Positions 45,701 through 56,032 of a DNA stretch of 64,000 nt are shown here, piece by piece. Source of the stretch: Armigeres subalbatus. Lineage: Eukaryota > Arthropoda > Insecta > Diptera > Culicidae. Location of the stretch: contig NC_085141.1 of assembly GCF_024139115.2 (NCBI RefSeq), positions 179,254,994-179,318,993 of the forward strand. The letters run 5' to 3'. The notes under the pieces were generated by a model. It did not search any database and was not told the origin of the DNA. It saw only the letters and a program-made list of their open reading frames with translations. Both the position numbers and the translations under genes were made by a program. Every line of letters starts with the position of its first letter. The first letter of the stretch is position 1.

Positions 45701-46740
45701 ACCGCAATTGTTAATCAAACGAGAATCGCCGCCCCAAAAATGACAAGGCCGTTTTTGCTCCACTCATTTCGGCGTCGACCTCTCAAAGCATCTCATATGC
45801 GCGGAAGCCCAATAAAATAACACGGCAACATCTTAAATGTGTGCTAACAAACGATCAAACAAGAACGTAATTGAGTACATGATAAGTGGAAGTGTGTTGA
45901 TCAGAGTTCGTTTTTTCCAATTAAACACGTACGATTTAACACCGCCCAGTAGAGGCAACCTCCACTCTGTGTTTAGTAATGCTTAGAAAGAAGTGCAAAC
46001 AAATGTTACAACATTCGGCGCTGGATTGGGCATTCGAACTTTACATAACCCCCTGAGGAGGGAAGCTATTAATTACATCCAATCCGCCGGAGAAGCACGT
46101 CTGAGGTCTGAAGCTGAGCTGCTGGTAGCTTGATATGCTTCATTTTGTATACTTCCCCGTTCTTCGGCTCCAGTACGATTCGAGTACGGGCTGTTCCACT
46201 CCAGAGAGCGGAGCGGCCGGCTTGGTTAATTGCTGTGGGCTTTTGTGAATTGCGCCTGGTCGAAGGTAGGTACGTGAGTTATTCGTGACCGTATGCAATC
46301 CACGATCTGCCCCCACCGGTCTCCGGTCTTTGTTGTTGCCTTCGTCTCTCATTCATTTATAATCTTGGGGCCGACCGAATCGTCGTGTCGCTGGTGCTGT
46401 CCGAAACTCGAAAGATCAACAAATGGACAGTCAAATAAGTCCCAAGGACCCTCTCCTAATTAGTAAATGAGCAATCACTTTTATAGGATATCGATTCGTC
46501 ATAGGCAGTCAGGTACCTCGTCGTCTCTCCGTCCTGACACCGACACCGACTGCAATCGCTCATTCGAGCGGAGTTATAGAAGACCGGAGGACGGATCGCT
46601 GCAGCGCGGGGGCACATGGAAGCTCGGTTTTCTTCTCTCGATGGCACGAAAGGTTATTTGCATACATAATAAATGAGCTTCGACTCAACAGTTGTCTCGT
46701 TTAGCGGCGAACCTATGGCGACTTGTTTGGCGTCACCGTG
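42720..46740. other. Unique sequence, no gene recognised
   Basis: Normal composition and little repetition. Small frames (43810-44088, 44827-45072, 46140-46352) give no recognisable proteins. If a host gene's exon or regulatory region lies in this window, this block and 56-60 kb are the likeliest places, but nothing proves it. Confidence 0.45.
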
Positions 46741-46743
46741 ATG

Positions 46744-46766
46744 TTGTCGTCGTCGTCGTCGTCTAT
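46744..46766 (+). repeat. GTC trinucleotide microsatellite
   Basis: About six GTC units in a row. Confidence 0.85.
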
Positions 46767-47461
46767 ACGTAGGTACACTCTTCGCGATGATATGACGGCA
46801 GGGAACTGCTTCGAAGGTGGCAAATTGACATTCGACTATGTTCCGGAATAATTGAACGTGGAAAATACACTCGGCTGAGCTTTCGGTCGGGATCATAATG
46901 TCGTTTGCTCAGGGGTGGCGTAGATTTTGTGTTGAATAAAAAGAGGCGCCACGGAGCCACATGCTTATCGATTCTTGGAAATGGGTCCATGTGGGAGTAA
47001 TTATGAAAATTTTAATTTCTATCTGAAGTGGAATTTTACTTGAAGTTGAAGCGAACATTTTCAAAATTTCTGAAAAGGTTCCTGGAATTCTAGCAGCAAA
47101 AAAGACATTGAAAGCCAGTCAAACCGTTACAATCATACTATGCTTTCATCTTGGAAAATGTGCACGTTGAAAGAAAGGGTCAGCTACACTTTTACCTATT
47201 TTAAAATTTATTATCCTAATAAAGGTGTAGATCCAGTGTGTGCTTCTAAAGAAGAAGTAAGTTGAATTTGATCACGAAGAACGAGGAGTAATCTACTCTT
47301 TCACCTAATTCTGAAAAATCGTGCTATGAAAGGAGTAGTCTTATACGTTATTCTGGGCAAACGCGTGGTTCAAAAAGAATCATCTACTCTTTTGCCATGA
47401 CGAATGGGCACTAGCCACAGCATAATGTAGCTGGGGATACGTGCTTTAAAAAATATATATA

Positions 47462-48410
47462 GGGGGGCTGGGGGTAATATGGACACGCTAAGGTATCGCG
47501 TCCTTTTCACAAGGAAAACGTCGTAATATTTTGGACATAAACCACTTACGTGAATCTTAAATAGAAGCACTACGATGGCTTGAAGTCAATTTAGTGAAAA
47601 ACAATCGGATTTTGTAATTTTTTTGACAATAAAAATCAGTATGAAAAAAAAATCAATTTAAAAGTATGCGGGTTAAACGGACGTAGTGTGTGGGTAAACG
47701 GACATGTAAAAAATTAAGCTTGAAACAGTGAATTTAGTTTATCAATTTAATGCATAGGCTAAGCATCTTTAAAATGAGCATCTGGAAATAAAAATGTTGG
47801 ATTATAATTAATATATTGGTAACTTACTAAAATCAATATATACAAATCACTTTAAAATGCCATTTGTCTGAACAAAACTCGGAAATTCTAATTTTCTAAT
47901 GAATGCTTGGTGTTTTCGGAAGTAAACAATACAAACTTTACAAAATAAAATTTCGTTGAAAAAAATGTATGTACTTCTTATGGTCCACATTACCCACACC
48001 AGAACGTGTCCGTTTTATCCCACCATGATCCAATTTCTTTAAAAAAAGCTCAAAAAATCGAATTTTCAAATAAATCATCAGTTCAATCCGTACACAATCT
48101 TTGGATAGACTAAGTTTGAGATCCTCGGGGATCATGCGGATTAGTTTTGCCGATTTCTGTTTTAAAAGTTTAAATACTGCACATCAAAAATTACATCACT
48201 ATAGCAATTCAGTCATAGTTTACATTAAATCTTGAATAGTATAGTATGAATAGTAAATCTTGAATAGTGAATAGTAGTAAAACATGTTACACTCATAATT
48301 TGAAACAAGCAATAAGATCCATTTGATTGAGTGCCAAATTTGTAACGATTTAGCTCAAACGGGATCCCTGTCCGTTTTACCCACCCTGTCCATTTTACCC
48401 GCACCTCCCC
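47462..48410. mobile_element. 949-bp TA-flanked non-autonomous transposon
   Basis: The left end GGGGGGCTGGGGGTAATATG and right end (complement GGGGAGGTGCGGGTAAAATG) form an imperfect terminal repeat. TA lies at 47460-47461 and 48411-48412. The words GTCCGTTTTACCCA and TGGGTAAACGGACA recur near both ends (about 47695, 47990-48020, 48370-48395), as subterminal repeats. No transposase. The layout is like the 31419-32734 element but the sequence differs. Confidence 0.85.
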
Positions 48411-48559
48411 TATCCTGAATAATCGTCATTTTAATAAACGATGTTTGATCACTCAGGCTGAATTTCATTTGGTAGTATGCCGTTTGGGCGAACGGGTCGT
48501 TTCGTTAAATTCAATTTTTTTAAATTGAAATTAAAAACTTAAAATTCAAAATTTCACAA

Positions 48560-48680
48560 TTGCCGAGAATCCAATAACCGGGAAATATTTTCCCGACATT
48601 TCGGTAAACTTCACCGAGTCAACGGTAATCTTTACCGAGATCGCAGTAAAAAGTTTAATTTGCTGTATTTCGGTAGTTGT
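48560..48680. repeat. TCGGTAAA/TTTACCGA-rich segment
   Basis: CCGGGAAATATTTTCCCG, CGGTAAACTTCACCGAG and GGTAATCTTTACCGAG are short local palindromes. Similar words occur near 27320 and 27400. Confidence 0.5.
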
Positions 48681-48719
48681 TGGTCTTTTTCTTAACTATT
48701 ACCTGTTACAAATCATTTT

Positions 48720-49015
48720 TCCTTCTTGCTTCTCCCTTCCTACTTTTTCCTCATTCCTTCTACATTCTTTCTCCTTTTTTCCTTCTTCTTTCTGACATCT
48801 TTTTTTTCTGATTCCTAATTTTTCATTACTTTCATTACCTTTTTTCTTTCTTCCTTCATCTTCCTAATTTCCACGTTTGACTTTCCCTTTCTTGTCTCTT
48901 ACTTATTTACTTCTCACATCACACTTATTTCTTCTCACTTCTCATTAATAACTTTTCACTTCTTACTTTTCTCTTCTCATTTCACATATCTCACGCCTTA
49001 CGCCTCACTTATCAG
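48720..49015. repeat. Pyrimidine tract followed by CTTCTCAC heptamers
   Basis: TTCCTTCTTT words (48720-48890) lead into CTTCTCACTTCTCATT words (48900-49010), the same order as at 36.5-37.4 kb in mirror form. Confidence 0.75.
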
Positions 49016-49097
49016 TGCGAGAAGGAAGAAGTGGGCATTTTTAGGGGAATTTGAGAGGAATTTTTCAACTATTCGGTCAAAAGATCCGTTTCACTAT

Positions 49098-49389
49098 GGG
49101 GGCCCTTCTTAGCCGTGCGGTAAGACGCGCGGCTATAAAGCAAGACCATGCTGAGGGTGGATGGGTTTGTTTTCCTTGTGCCGGTCTAGGCAATTTTCGG
49201 ATTGGAAATTGTCTCGACTTCCCTGGGCATAAAACTATCATCGTGTTAGCCTCATGATATACGAATGCAAAAATGGTAACTTGGCTTAGAAACCTCGCAG
49301 TTAATAATTGTGGAAGTGCTTAATGAACACTAAGCTGCGAGGCGGCTCTGTCCCAGTGTGGGGATGTAATGCCAATAAGAAGAAGAAGA
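49098..49389 (+). mobile_element. tRNA-derived SINE, Feilai-like, with target duplication
   Basis: Plus-strand copy from GGGGCCCTTCTTAGCCG to the AAGAAGAAGAA tail. Box B is mutated (GGTTTGTTTTCC), so it probably cannot be transcribed. The flanks ATCCGTTTCACTA (49084-49096) and ATCCGTTTGACTA (49390-49402) are a target duplication with one difference. Confidence 0.9.
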
Positions 49390-49524
49390 ATCCGTTTGAC
49401 TAGATGACATTCAAGCTAACGGCATTCTGCTAAATGTTCCTAAATCTTAAACACGTATCATTACGTGGAATCCTTTGAGTACGGGGAAATCCCTCAGTGT
49501 CCCACACCTCCCAATAACGGACAC

Positions 49525-49700
49525 TTCTTAGGAATGGTCCATTGATTACGTTATGCAAAAATTTTCCATTTTCACACCTCCCCGCCTCTCCCTTCTATTT
49601 CACACTGTTTGTATAAATCATTGAAATTTTGTGTATGGATTGTCACACTTCGGTCACTCCTCCCTCTCTGAGCGTTACGTAATTTGTGAATGCTGCCTTA
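49525..49700. mobile_element. TTACGTAA-type MITE
   Basis: GGTCCATTGATTACGTTATGC then CTCCCCGCCTCTCC on the left pairs with CCTCCCTCTCTGAGCG, TTACGTAATTTGTGAATGCTGCC on the right, imperfect inverted ends of a short element. Same group as 32080-32410. Confidence 0.55.
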
Positions 49701-49764
49701 TATAGCACAAAAGGAAGCTATTTAAAATCCCTTTACTTGTATGAAAGATCAGATCCCCATGTTT

Positions 49765-50150
49765 CAAACTTTGCCTTTCTTGTACAACAAAGTTGTACCG
49801 AAAGGCTATCAGTTCATTCCGAAAGCGAACTTTTTATAGAAGGCTCGTAGACCGATAGTGCTATGAATCTATCGACTCAGTTCGACGAACTGAGCAAATG
49901 TCTGTCCGTCCGTGCGTGTGCGTATGTGTGTATGTGTGTGCACAAAATATTTCATATAGTAATCCTTAACCGATTTTCTCGCAACAAATTGCATTCGAAA
50001 GGTGTTAAAGTCTTGTTAAAGTCGCTATTGAATATGATAACGATCGGTCATTGCGTTCAAAAGATAATTACATGGTTATATGGTATTATATGGTTGGAGT
50101 CAGCAATACTGAAATCGATTAGATCATTTCTGATTATGTAGAGATGATCA
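49765..50150 (+). mobile_element. Dispersed mosquito repeat (TTGTACAACAAAGTTGTACC)
   Basis: GCCTTTCTTGTACAACAAAG, CCGAAAGGC and ATCGACTCAGTTCGACGAAC with a following TGTCTGTCCGTCCGTG/TGTGTGT stretch is a pattern I recall as abundant in Aedes. Both CTCAGTTCGACGAACTGAG and TTGTACAAC...GTTGTAC are small palindromes. Class unknown. Confidence 0.5.
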
Positions 50151-50599
50151 ATTTTAGTCAAATTTTTGACAACGATCTTGACTTGTAAGAAATCTTTAAC
50201 CATTTTTTTGCATCAAAGCCGCTGGCCCACAGATCCGGACATTAACATTTTTAATGCGAGCAAACAATCTTTTTTCACAGCTGCATCGTAAAGTTGTCTC
50301 TATTCAACTTTCTTCATCTGATGTATCAAAAAGCCACAGAAAAATAGTACAACGATTCGTAATGCTCACTAAATCTCAGGAGCACAGGATGCACCCTCAC
50401 GAAAATTTTCGGGGAGAAATCGCTATTCGAGATAGAAAAACAGTCTGGAGAGTGATAACCATTTTTCGCTCACTTCGATTGCCGCGGGAAGTTGGTTTGC
50501 TTGTTTTCTTTCATATCCGAGCTTTTTCGGTGCCATCAGCAATGCAAACGGTAGTAGACTCTGTGGTACATATAACCTGGTACCAACATGCAGATAAGA

Positions 50600-50966
50600 G
50601 ATGGTCCAAGGATTCGGAGTCGGCTTCATGGGTCATACCGGTGCCCTGTGGTCGAACTCGATCCTTTTATCGAACAAGTGGCCGCGTGAAGAACAACATG
50701 GTATCGTCGCTTTCGCGGCGTCGGTCAACCGGGCGGGTTCCGAGCCCGAGGACGGAAAGGGGTCCTCGTCAAGGCTGGGGCAGGCGTAGGCACCGCGTCG
50801 GCAAGTCCCTCTGTGTGCTGGCGAATAGGCCATATCGCAGAAAGGTCAATTTGGGGTGCACGCGGCATCATCATTCTTGATACCAGTCGTGCAGAGGGAA
50901 GCAGGCGCGAAGTCGACCCTTCCCACCTTCCGAGGACATAGGGCGTGGTAAAAAGAAAAAAAAAAC
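50600..50966 (+). mobile_element. Non-LTR retrotransposon 3' end with A-tail
   Basis: A G+C-rich segment containing AACAAGTGGCCGCGTGAAG, GGGCGGGTTCCGAGCCCGAG and CCTTCCGAGGACATAGGG ends in an A-rich tail (50950-50964). I recall this as the conserved 3' region of an Aedes LINE. It carries no intact ORF; the 5' part is missing. The tail directly abuts the next SINE. Confidence 0.6.
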
Positions 50967-50971
50967 ATGCA

Positions 50972-51260
50972 GATAACGTGGTGGTGTGGCTAGGGTGAGC
51001 GTTTGATATTCTAGGTTCGAGTCCCGTCGTAGCCATACAGTTTTTATAATTGTTCTGCGATATTTTTCGCGAAAACTGAGCGAGAGGTAAACGTGATTTT
51101 CATCTAATAGGCACAATTTTCGTTTATCTTCCAAGGCTAGCTGCAGAAAAAAGATTGGTAGGTAAATGACGTTCCTCGCTATAAACAACGAAAATATATT
51201 CTCCCTGGACCCGTAAAACGCTTGCTTTGTTTTCATCGAAATCAAAAGTCTAAACCCTGG
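50972..51260 (+). mobile_element. Second tRNA-derived SINE family, copy 1
   Basis: Box A-like TGGCTAGGGTG (about 50986) and box B GGTTCGAGTCC (51014-51024) head a 290-bp segment. Its body (TTTTTATAA, TTTCGCGAAAA, AGGCACAATTTTCGTTTATC) is shared with 52195-52500. It is unrelated to the Feilai-like copies. Confidence 0.7.
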
Positions 51261-52190
51261 CTACAACTAATTGCATGTTGAACATTTTATTTCTCTGAAT
51301 GGTTTCATCACTAAAGTAATAGGGATTTGGTCATATTTGAACATACAGGAAAAGTGTCCGGTACACTCTAACGAACCTTACAATTTTGCATCAAAATTCA
51401 TAATCAAGATGCATCGTGGGAAAATCAGGATCAAATGCTAAAATATGTTTCGAAAGAATCATAAACTAGTAAGTTTTGCGTTTATGGTGTTCCGTTGATT
51501 AAACCAGATGGCACTGCGGAATTTCCCTCTAAAGTTTTTTATTCGAATATTTTAATGATTAAACATCGACCATTCTGGAGTAACGGCTTTTGGGGTGATG
51601 TACCATTCGTGGTAATAGTGTTTGAAATATCGGAATTTGCGATGAAAAGATAGAGTCATGGTCTACTCCGTGTCGAATAGCCGGCATTTAGAGAGATTTC
51701 CTTCTCTTGCCTCAAATTCTGTGTTCAACGAAATAAACGAAAATTAAGGACGATTCAACCTGTCAAAAATTCAAAAAATGAATAAGGCTTCTTAGAAAAG
51801 TTTGGGAAATTATCAAAATGACATTTTACCATATCACGCCACTATTGCCAGCTGTTAAGTGGTAGCAAACAAAAATTTCTCAATTTACAAATTGCACAAA
51901 GCCCAGGGTGATCAAAGCCTGCTGAAAATTCATTGCATGTGATCGAGAATGAAAATTAAGCTGGCAAGCAGGGATTGTAATATTCCCTCATTCTCACGTG
52001 CAGGAGATGCTCACTCACGCAGATTTTTGTCGAGAAGGAGAAATCATTTTGCGTGAAAGAAAAAGGCCTGATGCTCTCATCAGGCCTTTTCCTCACTGTC
52101 AGTGGCGCGAAAAATTGATTTGCGTGTTTTCTCACTTCTTTTATCCTCCTTTTTGTGCCCTTAAAAACAAGAGTAGCTAACCTATCCCCG
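51260..52190. other. Unique sequence with one short perfect hairpin
   Basis: No gene. AAAAGGCCTGATG at 52061-52073 and its complement at 52078-52090 form a 13-bp stem with a CTCT loop. Confidence 0.6.
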
Positions 52191-52194
52191 ATAA

Positions 52195-52500
52195 GCAGTC
52201 GATGTGGTGGTGTGGCTAGAGTGAGCGCAACCCAGTCCCATTTTTGTTGGTTCGAATCCCGTTGCGGTCATAACATTTTTATAAATGCATACTGAAAATT
52301 TTCGCGAAAAATTAGTGAGGCGTAAAAATGATGAAACGAAATAAGAAATTCATCAAGTAGGCACGATTCTCGTTTATCTTTCAGAGAAAAAAGAAGCGAG
52401 TGAAAGATGTTTCTCGCCACAGATTTAGAAAAGGATTGGTCCGAAAATCGCTTGTTTACGTCTCACCGAAATGAAAAGTACGAACCCTGCTGTCGCTGTC
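52195..52500 (+). mobile_element. Second tRNA-derived SINE family, copy 2
   Basis: Box A TGGCTAGAGTG (52213-52223) and box B GGTTCGAATCC (52249-52259) are both near consensus. The body and the end (CGAAATGAAAAGTACGAACCC) align with the copy at 50972. Confidence 0.7.
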
Positions 52501-53720
52501 AATCGTTTGTGCAGTAAGCAGCGGTGAAACGACGACGACGACATCCACGATGCCGAATTATGCAAACACAGCGCTACTGGCAAACAATAAGCTTGTCCTT
52601 CTGCTGGTTCTGCAGGTACTGACAGAAGTGAAATCTCCTACAAGGAAGTTGCTGTCCTCCGTAATAGCCTTGAAGAGGAACAAATTCGCCCTCATCATAT
52701 TTGCTCCACGTTGACTAACCATGGGCAGCCAGTTTTTAACTCATGGCCAATAATCTCGTACTCTCAGTGTTGGTAAAAACTCAAATTCTCAAATTTTGTC
52801 CACGATCCAAATCAAGCGCGAGGCAAACCTCACCCGACTCATGGCCCAGAGAATCGTCCATGATTCGACTCGCGATTTGCATCATTGCGTGATTTTTGCG
52901 GGTTCTTCTTCGCTAAATTCATCAGAATAACTTTCTTTGCTTAAAACAATGGATAACAAATTCATACGTAAACATAAAATACACTTCGATTGGGTATTGA
53001 CGCTTTTTAGAGCGAAATCTTTTTTCGGCGAATGAGCGAAACGATGCGATTCTGCGTGAAAAACTCATGCGCGATGCTCTCCATGCAGAATCGTAAGCGA
53101 GTCTGCTCGTGCATGAGGCTTCGGTGAGTGAGATTTGAGCATGATTCTACCAACAATGTACTTTACACATTTGCTCCATCATCACAGATATGCACCTGAA
53201 ATCGAAAGCTTACGTCTTTACCCTTATCTTCGATTAAAGCTATGTCCATTTAGAATCCGGAATCATTTATTGTATTGTAGCGGCACGGAAAGTGACCGCT
53301 GCAAGAATTCTTTCACAGCGGTTTGTCTACCTAGGCGCCCACTTGCTGTGGTATAAATTTCACGAAGTTTCCTGCAGTGTGTCAAAAATTATTCCAGATG
53401 GAAGCCGAAAGGAGAGAAAAAAGTCTGCACATCCACGTTGATAATCCTGTCATCGACGATGGAACCTACGTCAAAATGGATTTCGGACAGCTTCCTAGCC
53501 AAAAACTCAAACTTTAATACTCTACGTCGCAATATCAGCTGCTGCCAAGATTCCAGATTAACACTTTTGAAGTCAGATACTGTATATTTTTTATTTTTCA
53601 TTTTTCACGAATGGCAGAAGAAGACTTTTGTGGCTTTTCAAGGCGCATGTTTTGCTGTAAGAATATCGTCTGTATCTTTTCTCAGTGTCGAGTTATATCA
53701 ATTTAATTAATTGATAAAAC
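52500..53720. other. Unique sequence, no gene established
   Basis: A 39-codon frame starts at 53398 and ends at 53517, 46 bp after a TATAAA (53352-53357). Nothing else supports it. The remainder shows no recognisable feature. Confidence 0.35.
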
Positions 53721-53729
53721 TTAAGAGGT

Positions 53730-54270
53730 TTTTTTATGTAATAAAAAACATGAGTTGCTCTTTCAAATGCCGTGTAAGTATATTTTTGGTCTGCCCTAAT
53801 CGATACAAGTTTCTTCGAAAAAAAAAACTAAATTTTACATAAAAACGATTATAACTTTTGATCGTAAAAAGATATTGAGCATTTTCACTCAATCAAAAGT
53901 TACTTTTCTTTAGGCTCTAAAAGTCACCCGAAGATGACTTTTCCGAAAAATCGGAAAGAAAAAAAGTAGAGCAAAAATTTTGTTTTTTGAGGACACCCTA
54001 ATCCATGTAGGTTCCAAGTAGCACAGATCAGATCGATTTGGTGGCAGCAACTCCAATATGACTGGATTTGGTCGCATATGAGTCGCAGTGATTGATGTGT
54101 GACAAGTGTGCTACTCAGGGTAAAATTGCTCTAAATCAACCTTTCTCAGAGCTACAGAAAAAAATGTTTTGCCAAATTTATTGGAAGAAACTGCGCTACA
54201 ACTTTGTAGAATGTTCCATGTTAGTATTCCATGAAATGAAAAAAAATATAATGGGCAACCCTATTTTTCA
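53730..54270. repeat. Probable dispersed repeat, unclassified
   Basis: CCTAATCGATACAAG, GAAAAATCGGAAAG, GAGGACACCCTAATCC and ACTCAGGGTAAAATTGC words look like fragments of common Aedes dispersed repeats. I could not define ends. Confidence 0.35.
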
Positions 54271-54539
54271 ATAGCACCAATGATGGCCTTACTATTCCGA
54301 ACAGTTTGGTAGAATAACATTTTGTTTTCAAAAAAATATAGTTTTGGTGTAAAATGCTTATTTCCGGGTGAATCCGTATCGTGGATCATCATAGTGCAAT
54401 GTGGCCATTTACTGTCAGGAACAAACGAACAATCGTGACGGTTTAACATTCTTGTTGTTGTTTATTAGGGAAACGTGAACCTGGTGGCATTAGCGCTGCA
54501 AATGATCTCATCAAAGCGGTGCTGGGTCATTAAGCCGAA

Positions 54540-55145
54540 TGGACATTAGGCGGAATGGTCGAATGAAAAGTGAGAAATGAGTAGTAAGAAGCGAGTAGTG
54601 AGAAGTTAGATGTGAGAAGTGAGTAGTGGATATTGAGAAGTCATTAGTGAGAAATAAGAAGTAAGAAGTTAAAAGTGAAAAGTAGTGATAAGTGAAATGT
54701 TAGAAGTGAGAAGTACGAAAGAGAGTAGTAAGAAGTGAGACGTCGGAAGTGAGAAAAGGGAAAGTGAGAAGGAAAAAGTAATAAAAAAGAAAGAAGAAGG
54801 AAGGAGCAGATTGTAAACGGACGCAAGAGGAAGGAATAAGTCAGAAGAAACGGGAGGAAGGGAGCAGGTTGGGTCTCCAGCTAGCCTTGCGACCAAAGGC
54901 GTAGGACTGCCAATCCGGAGATGGCAAATTCGATTCTCGTTCCAGTCCATGATATTTTCGGGTGGGAAGCATTCTCGGCTCCCTGTTGAAAGCAGGCTAA
55001 GTTTTAGTTGGAATGTATAACTATAGAAAAAGCAGATGATGATGATAAAGAAAAACTAAGAAATAAAATAAGAGAAGAAAAGAGGAAGAAGAAAGGGAAA
55101 AACAGGAAGATGAAAGAAGTAAGAAAGAGGAAATAAAAAGAACTG
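54540..55145. repeat. GGAATGG / GAGAAGTGA / GAAGGAA compound repeat
   Basis: CCGAATGGACATTAGGCGG at 54533 is followed by AGTGAGAAGTGAG heptamers (54563-54760) and GGAAGGA purine words (54770-54860 and 55050-55140). It is the complement-order version of the 36.5-37.5 kb block, here split by a SINE. Confidence 0.75.
54871..55050 (+). mobile_element. Third tRNA-derived SINE family
   Basis: The head has CTAGCCTTGCGACC (box A region) and AATTCGATTCTCG (box B region). A short body follows, ending in GATGATGATGAT. It sits inside the purine repeat. Confidence 0.6.
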
Positions 55146-55950
55146 ACTTCTCACTTTTCATTCGGTACTGACCGTTCAGTCCAATGGCCTGATAACCCTC
55201 AAACTGACTCGCACAAATTGGCCAGACCGAAAAACGTCATCGGTGGGTCAGCTAATTCTGACTAAACACAGTAACTTAATTTGTCACTTGAACAATTTCT
55301 TGAACTACGGACTAACTATTCTGACTATTCACATTTGACTAATTTTACTGCCTATCCATTTTTGACTCTTTTTACTGATTATTATCTTAGAACTGTTATG
55401 GCCAACTATTATCTAGAAAGACGAAAGTCTTCACGAGGTCTTTCAACTAATTCACTGTGTTATGCCAAGCCAACTGACTGATTACTTCTCAAAGACTATT
55501 GCTCTACGAATATATGCATCGATTTGTCATCAAATGACGAATGCTGGATAGGTGTTACTACTATATGGTGTTGGTATAAAATCTGGCAATCCTTCGTGGC
55601 TTTGCCAATTTCTTTGATTATCACCCATCCTGATTCAAGCAATACGAGGAGCCGTCGCGGTTGTCATCATGTGCCGACATCGGATGCTGATGCTGACTCT
55701 CAACAGCAATAATGCTGCTACACTCCATCTCCATGGAACCTTACTTGGATACGTTTTTCGTGATGAACTGGACTTGGTTCGTGATGTTCAACTGATCTTT
55801 CATTATAGAAGCCTTCTTTGGTAAGTGCGATACAATTTGCGCTCCTTCGGATGCTCAGACTATTTTAATTTACCATATTCTGAAAACTCATATGTGAATA
55901 TATACATTATGTGGAAGATATTGATTTGAAAAATGGATTGGAGGTAACCA
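55145..55950. other. Unique sequence, nothing recognised
   Basis: CTGACTATT-like words recur loosely at 55310-55400. No coding or RNA signal. Confidence 0.4.
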
Positions 55951-55954
55951 CTTC

Positions 55955-56025
55955 CCTTCGATTTTACTTGACCCCACGACCCTCAGTACGCTAGACTGGT
56001 GCTTTAACCAACTAAGCTACGAAGG
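55955..56025 (-). mobile_element. tRNA-Ala-like SINE head
   Basis: The minus strand reads CCTTCGTAGCTTAGTTGG (box A), an anticodon arm CAGT-CTAGCGT-ACTG with AGC, and CGAAGG to close the acceptor stem. Box B is degraded. The block preceding it on plus (GAGGTAACCACTT) is shared with 13462-13474, so both copies have the same tRNA-unrelated flank. Confidence 0.65.
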
Positions 56026-56032
56026 ACCTTCG

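Noticed and set aside
50254..50880. 208-codon frame as a gene
   Set aside because: Its second half runs through a LINE 3' end; the first half has no family.
52061..52090. Rho-independent terminator
   Set aside because: The hairpin shape fits, but the genome is eukaryotic and no gene ends there.
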